Shown: positions 50,025 to 61,902 of the stretch, piece after piece
Layout: each line of letters starts with the position of its first letter
How positions within the stretch are numbered: position 1 is the stretch's first letter
Assembly (NCBI GenBank): GCA_021432605.1
Contig: MU271148.1
Location: forward strand, 1,309,362-1,373,361
Length of the DNA stretch: 64,000 bases
Direction of reading: 5' to 3'
Source of the DNA: Coniochaeta sp. PMI_546
Taxonomy: Eukaryota; Ascomycota; Sordariomycetes; Coniochaetales; Coniochaetaceae
Translations under genes and position numbers: made by a program
The notes under the pieces: generated by a model
The model's database searches: none
Seen by the model: the letters and a program-made list of their open reading frames with translations, nothing else
What the model was told of the DNA's origin: nothing

Positions 50025-50286
50025 CTACTTGAGGCTGGGTTGAAGGTTCGATACCGAATGAGGTGTCCGATGCGGCTCTTCCGAATATCCAGCTGTCCAG
50101 TGCTGGTTGTCTGATGAATGCATCATAGGAGGTGGGGATGCTTCCATTTGGAGAGGGTGCCTGCGACGCAAGTCCTAGCCTCTGACTAAGATCATCTAGG
50201 ACTTGGGAGTGATGTTGCATAACACGTGACCGAGCTACTCTTGGACCTCCGCGCGGCTTCTGATAGACACTTGTCTCTCGAGGCAT
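50025..50286 (-). pseudogene. Orphan 5' exon of an unrecognised gene, possibly broken
   Basis: The ATG at 50286 opens 87 residues of ordinary soluble protein sequence (MPRETSVYQKPRGGPRVARS; VLDDLSQRLGLASQ; YDAFIRQPALDSWIFG) and runs into a perfect donor, GTAAGT, at 50024. I could not build a convincing continuation: the best acceptor nearby leads to a short tail and a stop by about 49896, and beyond lies the AT-rich patch. It may be a small intact gene, or a gene truncated by decayed repeat DNA. Function unknown. Confidence 0.35.
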
Positions 50287-50952
50287 CTTCACTTACCTTG
50301 CCTTACCTACCTAGTAAGCTAGCTAGCGACTTAGACTGCACATCGAGCTTTTTGGTCCTTCCATATCGAAAGGCGTTGCTAATCGCTCTTTGAACAAGTA
50401 GAGGTGTTCCAGGGGAAGGAGCGGCTGCAAAGTGTTTACCACCGAGACTGCAAGGAGAGAAAAGATCTGGAGCTCGTCAAGTCTTAGGCAGGCTGTGCTC
50501 ACTTTTTCAGCTGATGCTCTCAGACTGCCTGGAACAGGCACAAAGTGCTGTGTGAATAGGACCAGATGTGTCCTATTCTCGATCCGTCCTCCCAAAGCGT
50601 GAATCAAGACATACCTATCTCTACCTAGGCAGTTATAGACTAAGACCTGTCGCAATTTGAATATATACCTCCATCGCTTTGACGACAAGCTCGCCCGTTG
50701 TTGCAAGCAAGTGACTGACTGACTCTGGGTTCCTCCCTTTTCGGCCAGTGCAGCACAATCGCCAACCAAATTTACCCCTGAACGCCCTGGGCCAACACAG
50801 GTTCCAGTGGACAGGGTCCGCTAAAACCCGACCAGCCACGACAGAAATACAGCGCCCCTCCGCGATTTTTCGCGGTTGCCTCAGGTCACTTTGTTCGCTG
50901 TCTGTCCACCTGCACCGCAGCCTGGCAATCTTTGTCCACTCACAAGCTGCCA

Positions 50953-50978
50953 TTTCCTCTTCCTCCTCTTTCTTCTTC
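50953..50978 (+). promoter_or_regulatory. Pyrimidine tract upstream of RHO1
   Basis: A 26-nt run of only C and T about 360 nt before the RHO1 ATG, the same type of tract seen upstream of PMA1. It probably marks the core promoter or leader; this is inferred. Confidence 0.45.
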
Positions 50979-51334
50979 AACAACTCTCTTCCCTGCCACC
51001 ACATCACCCACCCACACCCTCCACCCGCACGCCCCCCAAACCGAACGCACTGTTGCCCTGTCTGCTTCTCCAGTTGTCAATTGAGGCCGGGCATCTTTTC
51101 CTCCTAAACTCAAACCTTCCCCATCTCCTCTCCGCTAACTACCTGCTGCAACGTCAAACCCGTGTCTCGCCGCCTTTCCCTAGACCTACCTGATCTTCCA
51201 ACTTCCTTTTCATCTTATCCCTCCGACGTTTTCTTTCCTTCCGGCTGTGATCAACAGAGGAAGGCCATCTCTTGCCTGTTCGACCGACAGCCACACTCTC
51301 TACAGTTTTCAACTCCAGATACCCATCAGTAACC

Positions 51335-52562
51335 ATGGCTGAGATCCGCCGAAAGCTGGTCATCGTCGGTGACGGTGCCTGTGGTAAGACCTGCTTGTTG
51401 ATGTGAGTTTCTCCCTTTCTTTTTGCCTTGCTGCATCCCCGGTCGATAGCAACGTCAACGACAACCTGGAAGTCATCCACCTCCAAGAGCTTGCTTCGAA
51501 CCGTTGCCCTCCTTTGTCCTCGGGGCGTCATCGTTGTGTACTGATTCGATTTTGCAGCGTGTTCTCCAAGGGTACATTTCCCGAGGTAAGATAAACAGCA
51601 TTAGTTATTTCCAGCCGCTTCTGCGTTTTGTCGAATTCGTCATGCTCGCTGTCCGATTGCCGACCCCCCTTCGCCAAGCCCAACAGCCAACAACTCGTCA
51701 CCCTTCCTTCTGACAAGGCCCTGCTGCCTCGTCACCTCTTGAAAACCCGAAACCCAAACCTCGACAGAAATACATCGAGTCAAACGACATGAACCGATGG
51801 CCATCTGATCCATTGCAACCGCTATGTGGACATGGCGCTCGCAGCAGATTTGATGCCTCTATAAACGAGCCTTCCTAACGTCTACGTCTGCAGGTCTATG
51901 TCCCCACCGTCTTCGAGAACTACGTCGCCGACGTCGAGGTTGATGGCAAACATGTCGAGCTGGCTCTGTGGGATACGGCTGGTCAGGAGGACTACGACCG
52001 TCTTCGCCCTCTCTCGTACCCCGATTCCCACGTGATCCTTATCTGCTTCGCAATCGACTCCCCCGACTCCCTGGATAACGTTCAAGAGAAGGTCAGTCAA
52101 TCCCCTGTTGGCCGACAGCCTAGCTGAGTTGCGGCCGACTCATTGTCTGTCGCCGAGGAGCCTCCAGATAAGCTAACATGTGTCACCCAAACAGTGGATC
52201 TCCGAGGTCCTGCACTTCTGCCAGGGTCTGCCCATCATCCTCGTCGGCTGCAAGAAGGATCTTCGTTACGACCAGAAGACCATCGAGGAGCTTCGTAAGA
52301 CCAGCCAGAAGCCCGTCTCACCTGAGGAGGTATGTGAAGCTCTAGTGCAACCTCACAAAGTCTCGAAGTGTGACGCTAATACTCTTTGTTCTAGGGTGAG
52401 GAGGTTCGCAAGAAGATCGGCGCTCTCAAGTACCTCGAGTGCTCTGCCAAGACCAACGAGGGCGTCCGTGAGGTTTTCGAGCACGCGACGCGGGCTGCGC
52501 TGCTCAACCGCCGTGGAGGAAGGGGTCGTGGCGACAAGAAGAGCAAGTGCTTAATCCTCTAA
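51335..52562 (+). CDS. RHO1: Rho1 GTPase
   Basis: Rho-family small GTPase that activates beta-1,3-glucan synthase and protein kinase C in the cell-wall integrity pathway and controls actin polarity at the plasma membrane. Five exons, 51335-51402, 51558-51585, 51894-52091, 52195-52329 and 52395-52562, give 198 residues. GTPase motifs are GDGACGKT at 12-19, the effector loop [23 protein letters not shown] at 59-63, CKKDLRYD and CSAKTNEG. A basic stretch ([11 protein letters not shown]) precedes the CLIL box, which predicts geranylgeranylation at Cys195. The N-terminus [14 protein letters not shown] separates it from Cdc42 and Rac. The second exon is only 28 nt, between introns of 155 and 308 nt. 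Confidence 0.97.
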
Positions 52563-54757
52563 GCTAACTTGCGATGCCTGGAGCTGCCTGTCCGGACCCT
52601 GCGCGCGTGGGTTGCGCGGGCAACGGTCGTCAACCACCCCAACCCATCTGAACCCACGATCCGACCACGAAACCCTCTTCGAACTTGTAATCAAACCTGA
52701 CGACCGTCGTTCCATGACGAGCCGTTTACTTCCTCGGTCTTCTTCCGATTGTCGTTGTTTTTTTCCCGATGTGTGTGTGTTGCGCGTGTGTGTGTGTGTG
52801 TGCGCCGTGAGAAGAGGTGCAGGAGGAGTGCGAAACTAGGGGGATTTCAAGGGTCTGTGACAGGAAACTGGAATCTCGACGGAGTGGGAACTCTTTGCAC
52901 TACCACCTGCCACCCGAGGACGAGAGGTTGGAGGAGACAGAACTGAAGTCTTTGTTAACTCGGCCTGCATGGTTTTTAAAGCTGGAGTTTGATACTATCG
53001 TCTTGCGGTCTCCCTTTTTATGCGCCGGCCTCTCTCGTCATTGCTCTTAAATCCATACATGTTGACACACTGTTCCGCCTCTTTTCCAGACAAACTGGCC
53101 CTCGTGTCCGTTCTTCGGCCCTATCAGTTTGTTTCCTACTTCTCTTGTCCAGACATTCGGTTGAAGGGATAACTAGAGGCTGATAAATGGAATATGCTCG
53201 CTTGATACACCCCTTCGAGAGAGCTCGGGAACGTGTGTTCGTGATAGTGACGACAGTTCCTCGGTGACGATCGTGACTGGTGAGAGTGGGCAGGAGGCGG
53301 CCCAATTTCCTGTGAGACTGATCAGGCCAATGGACCATCCACGCGCCCCTGTCCAGCAGCTGAGTTCTGGCCCTATTCCAGGACCATATTCGGCCTCACT
53401 GGGCGCCGGTCTGCAGTTCACTTCGACTCGACTGCTAAGCTACGTTGACAGGTACACTCCCTAGCCTAGGCAGGACACAGCACCAAGATGCCGTCGTCCA
53501 GCACCCCTGTTGATGTCGGCGTGACAAGCACTCCCACCACATCAACGACTGGCTCACAGCACACGTTGTCGGTAGGTTCATCTGGTCACGCACGTGTTCA
53601 TCAGCAGCATCGTCACAACTACGTGCCTAACTCATCATATCTTGATTCATGTATGGAGTTACGCGACTATGGATCCCTTCCTACAACACCCGTCGGCTTG
53701 ACCTCATAATGACCGTTGTGTATAACAACCGCGCAACATCCCTGACATATCGACACGGATCCCGGCCTCTCGCGTCGAGTTGCTCCCAACCGATCTGATT
53801 ACTTGGAAATACACAGTCTCATCGGATTCCTTCTTTGCTTGGGAAGTTGTAAGCTCTAGTTGGGGCAAGTCTTGAAGAGAAAGTCAGCATCTCTCTCGTC
53901 TGTGTCAGTGTCGAAGGAGCGAGAGGTAAGCCTACAGATCCACAAGAGCCGCAACTCTTGGATGAACCGTCCGAGGCGGCTCCGCAGCTGGGGCAGCTTG
54001 ATCCGTGCATCTTGCGAAACGTTGCAGGAGAAAGAGAGATCCTTGTAATAGCACTCGGGTGCTTGGTCTATCAGTTGTGTACTTGGAAAATAAGCTTGGA
54101 TGGATATTGCGTGGGTTGCTTGTTATCTGAAGATTAAAGCTCCAATGGTGAAGAGGAGCGGGGGGTCTCGATTTATCTATCTGCGAAAAGTCAAGGTATG
54201 ATTGCTGGAACCTCCCAACCACTATGGAATCGCTCGTGACAGAAACCCATGCATTTATTCAGTATCCGCAATAAGCACTGCACTCTCGCGCGAACCCCCG
54301 CTCTTGGGATCGCGGGACCAGGTCAGCTGCATGTGGCGAGGCAAGCAGCGATGTGGATGGTTCGTCCCTTTCCGAGTCGTCTTATGCCTTAAGCCGATAA
54401 GCGAGACTGGGTCCCCGCATGCAAGTGTCCAGATGGCCTTTGCCTTGACAAATGGGATGTAGTATAGTTTGAAGACAATTCGGCTGCTAATCTAGACGCG
54501 ATGGTGACCCGGATGCTAACCATTCTTATAACACACCATTGTCTGGCTGGTAGGTACCAGCAGAGACTCTGGGTACTCCATGGCAGACAGAGCCCCTCTG
54601 AGATACCCTTGTTGACCGTTCGAAACGCCTGGGAACGGGTCCCAACAGTCTATAATACAACTTTATCTTCATACATCCGGCAGAAAGAGAGGTCTTGATG
54701 ATACTCTCCCCGCCCTTCTCTATCTAGATGGTCTAAAACAGGAGCTGCAAAGAGAGC
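52563..54757. other. Convergent intergenic region
   Basis: 3' flanks of RHO1 (+) and the AVT transporter (-), 2.2 kb. It holds a GT microsatellite in the presumed RHO1 3' untranslated region. No further gene, RNA or repeat was recognised. Confidence 0.45.
52770..52804. repeat. GT dinucleotide microsatellite
   Basis: Two runs of alternating GT separated by TTGCGC, within the presumed RHO1 3' untranslated region. Confidence 0.85.
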
Positions 54758-56726
54758 TTACATGCACTGTTGCGTGCCTCCTTCTCCTGCAATGTGAATC
54801 ACTCGTTAGCCTTCAGGTCCCACGTCACCGACGGAGAATCTGCACATACCTCTAATGATCTTCCCGACCGCCTGAAACAGCGTGATACCCATGACAGCAC
54901 ACCCAAACGCCACAACGCCCATAGCAACATACGTCTTCCACGACCTCGTCGTAAGTTTGATATAACACAGCGGCGGCAGGATATACGCCATCGCACACGC
55001 GCTCGTCGAACCAACGAGCTCAAACACACTCCCCAAGTCGCACGTGAACAGGCTCAGCGTCATGGCGCTGACGACCAGACTCGTGCTGAAGATGAGGTGC
55101 AGGTTCATGTTGAACGGCTCGCCGGGGAAGTAGTAGTTGAGCATGACCTCGCGGCACACGAACGCCTCGAGCGGCAGCGTCGTCAGCATGTTGAGCCCGA
55201 AGCACAGCCGCGCCACGTTGACCATCGTGTTGTCGGCCGGGAAGTTGTTGAGCACGTTGCCGAGCGTCTTGTCGCCGAACGTCAGGAAGCCCGACAGGGC
55301 CATCAGAAGACAGGCGACCATGGAGATGCCGGTCGAGTAGTGCGTCACGCGGGTGAAGCGGTCAATGGTCGGCTTCTCGAGGGAGCCGTATATTAGGAGG
55401 GAGTTGTGGTGGCAGACGAACGCTGGAACGCTTCATTAGCATGGCATTGCAAAAGCTGAATTGGGGGATGTGACTGGACCACATAAGCCACATACCAAAT
55501 GATATGACCCCTATAGCCTGGAAAATACCATCATTGATCACCAGCTCGTTCTTACCAAACGAGCCTCTGAGCTCGAGAGGCGTCAACACCCCCTGAACTA
55601 CGACCGTAACCACAATAACTCCCATGCTGATCAACGCGAGCGTACTCGCCTTGGCCAACTACACAACCTAGTCAGCTCGGTCTCCCTCCACCCAAACCAC
55701 ACCGGATCCAGAAATCAAAGAAATAATACATACCTTAGCAATATCCCTATACAACGTAAGTGGATAACTGACTCCCAAAAGGAAAATAACAATAACTCCC
55801 TTCCTGCCCGCCAGGGCACCCAGCACCGGCACGTCTCTCAGCCCAGGCCATATCGCCGACAGCACGTGCGGGATCGTGTCCCCGACAATGACGCCGAACG
55901 CCACCATACCGCCAAACGCAAACACCCACTGCGCCAGAGATATGGCCACCAGCCCCGTCCTGCCGAAGCACTTCTCCACCGTGCCCTGGAAGGAGCTCGA
56001 GCCGGAGAGCTTGCTGTTCACCACGATCAGCCGGATGGTCCAGTCCACCACCACCGTCAGGGCGACCAGCAGCACGACGCCGGATATCAGCCCGGCCTGC
56101 CGGAAGGCGTAGGGCTGGCCGATGATGCCGGCGCCGATGATGCTGTTGGCCATGTTCATGAAGGCCGAGCTGAGGCCCGACCGCGGCCGGCGGAGGAGGT
56201 CCTGCGCCCGCGACAGGTCGACCGAGTCGTCCGACGCGAGGGTCACGGCGGGGGCTTCGATGCCCGTTAGTAAGGGCACCCTGTGCTGCCGGGGAGAGTC
56301 GGCGAGGGGGTCCTCGTCGTCGACGTCGAAGCTGTCGCGTGCCTGGGGGTGGTGGTGGTAGTGGTCGGCCGGGCGGCCATTGGCGGGGGGCCGGTCGTTG
56401 GCATCGCCTACTATCGTGGGAACGAGGTCGAAGCGGACGCGGTTCGGGGTCCGGGGCGTTCGGGGGGTCTGTTGTTGTTGGCCGAGATGCGGTTGGAGGG
56501 GGGTGGCTAGAGGTCCGCCTGCCGAGGTCGTTGTGTTGGTGAAGTAGTCGCCCTCGCCGGCCAGCTCGCCTCGGTGTACTATGACGGCATCTTCGTCGTC
56601 GTCGCTGCCGTCCGGACCGGCGGCCAGGAGGCCGATGTCCTCTTCATCGCCGTCGCTGGTGGCGGCGGTGCTGTTCTGGTTGTGGTGTTGGGCTGCTGTA
56701 GCGCCATTGGATCTGGCCTTGGCCAT
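54758..56726 (-). CDS. AVT-type vacuolar amino-acid transporter
   Basis: Amino acid/H+ transporter of the AAAP (SLC38-like) family, most like yeast Avt2, expected in the vacuolar membrane. Four exons, 56726-55734, 55658-55496, 55422-54850 and 54786-54758, join to 585 residues. The first roughly 190 residues are a disordered, acidic, His/Gln-containing cytosolic tail. Transport spans begin with the family signature MANSIIGAGIIGQPYAFRQA, followed by GVVLLVALTVVVDWTIRLIV, VAISLAQWVFAFGGMVAFGV and further hydrophobic segments, about eleven in all. The short last exon adds GEGGTQQCM. Substrate specificity cannot be read from the sequence. Confidence 0.9.
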
Positions 56727-56953
56727 GCTTGGCTTCTCAGCACATCTTGTGTAGGCCCGTTCGCCAAGAAGAATGCAAGTCTTGTGTACTTGCGGCCGAA
56801 GGGAAGGATTTTAAGGGACAGCGAGTGTAGAGCAGCTCTCGGAGTGGCATTTCAAGCAGAGCTTCCTGCAAAGGCGAGATTCAAGGGTCCCCTTGAATTG
56901 GGAATGAATAGCGGGCTCAATTGCTTGGAAGACGTCATGTGATTTTAGCAACA

Positions 56954-56993
56954 GGGGGGGGGGGGGGGGGGTGGGGGGGGGGGGGGGGGGGGG
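56954..56993. repeat. 40-nt poly-G tract with one T
   Basis: Eighteen G, one T, then twenty-one G on the plus strand, about 230 nt upstream of the AVT start codon. It can form G-quadruplexes and is prone to length error in sequencing. Confidence 0.9.
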
Positions 56994-57221
56994 TTATGGC
57001 CGATGCGAGCCGTGCCGAACCCCTGAACTTGATAGCAGACATAGGACATAGGTGTCATTGTGTGCGTTATACTGTTGCTGAATGTTATCTCTATGCTCCT
57101 CAGAGAATCACGAATTTCTCAAGTCCTTGACACTGCTGAGGACATAGACCTGGACTGGACTGTCATGGTTAAGTATGTGCAAAAAGTGCTAGATTACATT
57201 TATTTACTAAAACTACAGGAG

Positions 57222-57250
57222 GAGCCTCACAGGCTTGAGCCTCACAGGCT
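57222..57250. repeat. Tandem copy of a small hairpin
   Basis: GAGCCTCACAGGCT occurs twice in a row, separated by one T. Each copy can form a 5-bp stem (AGCCT/AGGCT) with a CAC loop. Confidence 0.8.
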
Positions 57251-57567
57251 CTTTTCGTCCTTTACATAACAGCCACCTCTTTTTATCAGGATGGACTGAC
57301 CATTGGATCCTGCGCGTGTGCTGTTTTGGCTCCCGCCTCCTCGGGTATCATGTGCGTCGGACTGGAACTGAATCCCATATGTCCGCTGAGTGCGAAAATC
57401 GAAAGATGAACAGAAATAAACAAAACGCTCCAAATGCTAAAAAGGGACAAGGCCGGTGTCAGAATCCGGCATACTCGCCCATCTCTGGGCGATACCAGAC
57501 ATGGCTCGTCCTAAGATGCGTAAGATGTAGTTCACAAGGTAGGTCGTTACTGATTCTTCGGCGGCAC

Positions 57568-59253
57568 TCATGCCACCATTGCAATGACAGCAACGATACA
57601 AATGATAGAGGCATATCTGTTGCCCTCAAGTTGCTCTCCTGGAGAGCTCACCGTAGGTGTTGCTGCTGATGACCCTGCCGTCTGGGCTACCGGCGTCCCC
57701 TGTGTTGCCGACGTCTCGTGTCCACTGAGTCCAGGAAACAGCGACGCGGACGAGGTGGAGCTACCAAGTGCCGCGGTGGTCGTTGTAGCGAATGTAGTAG
57801 GACTGCTGCCACTCGATGTTCCCGGAGGAGGAGCGACGTTCGAGGTCGAAGACGACGATGAAACCTGCGGTATGCTCGTTGTTGTCGCCGGTGAAGCCGC
57901 TGCGGCTTTGGCTGCTAACCCGATACGAGTCTGGTCAACATCGAAGACCGTGTACACGTTCTTCAGGAAGGAGTCTCCGAGCAGCCACGCATCTTGTACG
58001 ACCGCCTGGCCATAGAAGTTGCTGGTACATGTATCACCAGCTGGAGGTGACATCCAGTCTTTGGGAGAGAGGGTGTATGCGACACCCGAAAAGATCACCG
58101 TAAGAGCCTTGTCGGTGTTACATGGGACCGTGTACAGGAACCCATCTTTGCTCTTGGCTCCCGGAATAAGCTTATGGAGGAGAGCAACGTCCTCGGGCGG
58201 TCCGAACATGTACGAAGTGCCGGTGTCGATGTACGCCAGTCGGCCCTTGATCCCGGCCTTCTTCCCATCATAAGCCATGTCGTCCAGTGGGATGGCCCAA
58301 TCACCACCAGCGCTCGAAGAGACAGGAGTGTACGAGATTTCCCCGGTGTGCTTCGACGCATCGATCCCACCAAAGGTGACTTCGCCGGTGTTAGGACCAT
58401 CCGAGTTGCGGCTCAGGGCCACGCTAAAGATGTTCGACTTTAGTGCCTTGGAGGCGTTAATCACGTTCAGGAAGTTGTCCGTCGCCCCGCGGCTCATCGA
58501 CACGCCCAGAATGCCGTCGAACGGAAAGTGGGTGAAGTCACCAGACGCATCATTGGCAACGCCAAACGACATTGACAATGACATGCCTGCCACCGCAAGA
58601 GTGTCCTTCGCAAGCTCGCCAGCAACCTTCCCTGAGCCATAGGAAATGGAAAAGGTTTCTTTTGTATCCGTAAATGTTTTCGAATCCGACGGCCCAAAAG
58701 TGTTGTGCATGGTACATGCATCAGCTTTGCAGTCCGACCCCATCACCCACGTCGTCCCGGCTCCCGTGTCGAGCAACATGTACAGTGGCTTTGCTGACGA
58801 CCCGAAGCTCGCCTGAATGAAGTACGAGAAATCGGTTCCATCCTGATATATGCCCGCACTGTTTGGCGTCGATGGAGGTGCTGGTGAGACAACCGCGTAC
58901 TTGTTCTCCCGACGCGTCAAATCTGGTTCTTCGGGCGTCGTCCGCGACGGCTTATGCTTTCGAAGCAGTCTGCTCGCCTCTTTAGCCGCAGAGGCGGACG
59001 AATCCTGGCTGGCCTGCGGAGCACCCGGGTCAGCGATTGAACATCACGTAAACCATAAAATTAGATAACTCACATCCCGAACCCGCTGCGACAGCTTGAA
59101 TGTGTGCACATCCCGTGCCTTTGGCTTTTGAGATGTGGAATCATCTCCACAGACATTGTTCTCTTGGCATTGCCATTCCGGAAAGAAGGGGAAGAAGGCG
59201 TGGATTGAAGCAACCCAAAGAGTCAGTTGCAGGAGGAGGATGGTCCGCAGCAT
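57568..59253 (-). CDS. GPI-anchored pepsin-like aspartyl protease
   Basis: Secreted, cell-surface A1-family aspartyl protease of the yapsin/CtsD kind. Two exons, 59253-59074 and 59013-57568, give 541 residues across a 60-nt phase-0 intron. A signal peptide is clear (MLRTILLLQLTLWVASIHA), and a basic propeptide follows (EASRLLRKHKPSRTTPEE). The two catalytic motifs are LLDTGAG with Asp142 and AYIDTGTS with Asp323. The flap motif SISYGSGKVAG and the FDGILGVS motif are present. After the protease domain comes a Ser/Thr/Pro-rich stalk of about 100 residues, ending in a hydrophobic tail (ASIICIVAVIAMVA) suited to GPI attachment. It may act in wall remodelling or nutrient acquisition; substrates are unknown. 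Confidence 0.93.
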
Positions 59254-61902
59254 ATTGTAGGCTGTGAGACCAAAACCTCCGCCGTTCCTTCACCACACTC
59301 CACGGGAAATAGTGGCCCAAGATGGTCCTCCAGGGCGGTCGAGCGATACCGCTCGGAGCGCCTTCACACGAACGACTGCCAGCCAAGGCAGGCGGTGTGC
59401 CGTCAACGTGACCGAGAGTACCGGACTCTGGCACTTGGACGTATTAGTTGATTAGGTATTAAGGTAGGTTGGCTGCATTGGTGGCCCGTATATCCAGAGA
59501 AACGCACGACGCAGATGCTTTTGTAGACGAAAATCGGACAGAGGTCGGAGAGACCGTTGTGTGTTCGGACAAGGAAGACTTGATGCAATACACTGTCTAT
59601 ACAGGTAGGAAACTTTTTGGGGCAAGGAAATCTTCGACAAAACAGTCTGCGAGGGACGCTGCGGTAATCCAAGGTACAGAGCGGCCAAGAGAGGACAGAG
59701 CGAGAGGTTGAAAGAATAAACGAGACCGACAAGCTAATGAAGGCTTCGGTCTAGAGCAAGAGCAGGTGAAGAAGATGTCGGCCCGTCTATAGTCGTGAGG
59801 ATAGAAGGAAACAACCTCGATAGCCACCCCTATAAGCGATTGGAGAGGAGTGGAAGAGGAGAAGTTGAGGGTAGAGGTCAGGTGAAGGAGAGGAGGAGAA
59901 GAACTGCAGGGTCGGGGAATTAACGAGAGGCTACGCTAGAGTAGGAGAGGCCTAGCCAAGCCGTGTGGTAAACGGTGAGAGGGTGTGGAGGTGGAGGTTG
60001 GTGGATGCTACTCTGGTCGAGTCTGACCTCCGATCCAACCCACTGAAGGGACAACGATTCAGTGAGCAAAGCAGTCAACTGGAGTACGGTGTTAGATGGA
60101 GACACATCATACCGGTTGTCTTGCACTGCTTTGCCATCCTGTCTCGCGGGAAGGAGATGGCTCTGTCTTGGGCCTGTCTTGCCCAGTGCTACGCTAATAT
60201 CGACCATGTCAGTGCTATCGCCAACTCGGCCTAAGCTGCATGACAGCGATCGCTCAGAGTGGCCAAGCGTTGACAAGCGCCTGCAAGCCAGGGTCCACAG
60301 CAGGGAGCAAAACATTGAGGAATTCCTTCCAACCTTCAACTTCCTTGGATTTCGTTTCCACATGTCCTCAAAGCCGCCCACAGCAAAGATTGCTGAGAGA
60401 CTATATGCGTCATGTCCTCGTGTCAAGAACAGAGGATGGCGTGCGTACTGGACAGTGTCTTCAGCTACTGGTTCGAGTTATCTTTGCGTCACTCAATGTT
60501 TCTTCTCATAGCTCCGTCACTGTACCAGCCGTCTTAACATGGAAAAGAACGATCTGCTTATTTTAAAGCCCCTGGCCCTTGTAGATTAAGTTCTTCTCAT
60601 CTCATTGGATGAAGGTTTCAGTTCGCCAAGCAGGGGGGCCGGCGTCTGTGTGCTTGTGAAGTGTCCACCAAAAAAGGCGGTCTCTTCCTTTTCTGCCCAT
60701 CTGACGAGTCAAACACGAAGACTCAGACCACCTCGAACTTTTCAGCCAGCCCACCAGGAGCACTTTTGAATCTGATGTCTGGGGCTCCTACAATGTACTT
60801 GATTTCTCCTTACCTCTGCGTTCTTGTGATGCGGGGGAGCCGAGAGTCAATTCGCTCCCTGCTGTCCCTCAACCCTCCCTGCTTGTGAGCTGTCAACCCC
60901 CTGAGTGTTGAGTGCTGACTCGACCAGGGTCTTGCCGGCATAGGCAGGGGGTGCAGAGATAACAACCGGGTCCAGTTGAGAAGCCAAGAGCCGAACCCAG
61001 ATGTTCGCCCACCGGCCCCAGCTTTTTCGTGGTCTTTCGCCGTCCGAACTGCACCGTGTCCACCGTACCCGAAAAAGATATACGCGGCTGACCTTCACCA
61101 CGGATGGAGCAGATTCCGGATTTACAGTTTTCACCTGTCAATGTCAATCACCTCAACTCCACCATGAGCAGAGCTTTGAAACTTGATCTTCTGTACATCT
61201 GCATCTCGAGAGTGGGTGTAGAGTGTCCTGCATGTAATTCCAAGTTCGCGGCTACAACCACTAGACCCCACCTCGACCTAACGTTACCATGCAGCGATGC
61301 TCTCGGCTGAATGACCACCCAGTTTCTCCGATAGTGTCCTAAGAATGATATACCACGGCCTGGACGGGATACACAGCCTCAACTGAGCATCTCAAGAAGG
61401 CACATATCTCTGATGATCCAAAACAGCATGTATCATCGGACGCCATGTGCGACTCGGCGCTGTCGTCTGGATCACAACAATCCTGCATTATAGCGTCCGA
61501 CACCTCGCCGCCATACCAGGCACTGATCGTCAGGGGTAGCATTCCAGGACGCCATCGTAGCGCTGTTGAAAGCTACATCGGCTTCCTCCGTCCTGTGGCT
61601 GACATTGGTGTCTCGGGTCCTGATTCCTCGAGCGTCTCGTTGTTGTCGTTGCCAGATATGTAAAGTTGTAGTTCGAATCTCCCCAAGTCTTGGAAGTCAT
61701 ACCGTAGGTTCCGCCACCGGCACAATGGTCAATGTGTGAGGCGGACGCTATTTTCAGCCGCCAATACTCCGAAAGGCATTGACACTTTGTCAAAGCGACC
61801 GTAGTCTGGTGACACTGGGTGCCCAGGGACATCGATATGTTGATGACGAGTTCACAGCATTCTGAGACTTGGTGGAAGCCGACAAAAGTCCGCACGCAAA
61901 TC
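59254..61902. other. 2.6 kb intergenic stretch with no supportable gene
   Basis: Between two leftward genes: promoter of the aspartyl protease on the left, 3' flank of the prenyltransferase-repeat gene on the right. Open frames up to 168 residues overlap on both strands and lack domains or conserved splice signals. No RNA gene or repeat was recognised. Confidence 0.45.

Larger units (their letters stand above)
48950..51334. other. 2.4 kb divergent intergenic region with degenerate DNA
   Basis: Lies between the WD40 gene (-) and RHO1 (+). It contains an upstream ORF, an AT-rich patch and a possible broken exon, each listed separately. The RHO1 promoter and leader occupy the right end. No intact gene was found. 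Confidence 0.45.
56727..57567. other. Intergenic region with G tract
   Basis: Promoter side of the AVT gene and 3' flank of the aspartyl protease gene. It contains the 40-nt G tract and a tandem hairpin repeat, listed separately. No gene is supported. Confidence 0.5.

Noticed and set aside
59920-60426. A 168-codon minus-strand frame
   Set aside because: No domain or homology pattern recognised; overlapping plus-strand frames are similarly long.
61675-61705. A GTTCGAATCTCC motif resembling a tRNA T-arm
   Set aside because: No acceptor stem or A box at the right distance upstream.
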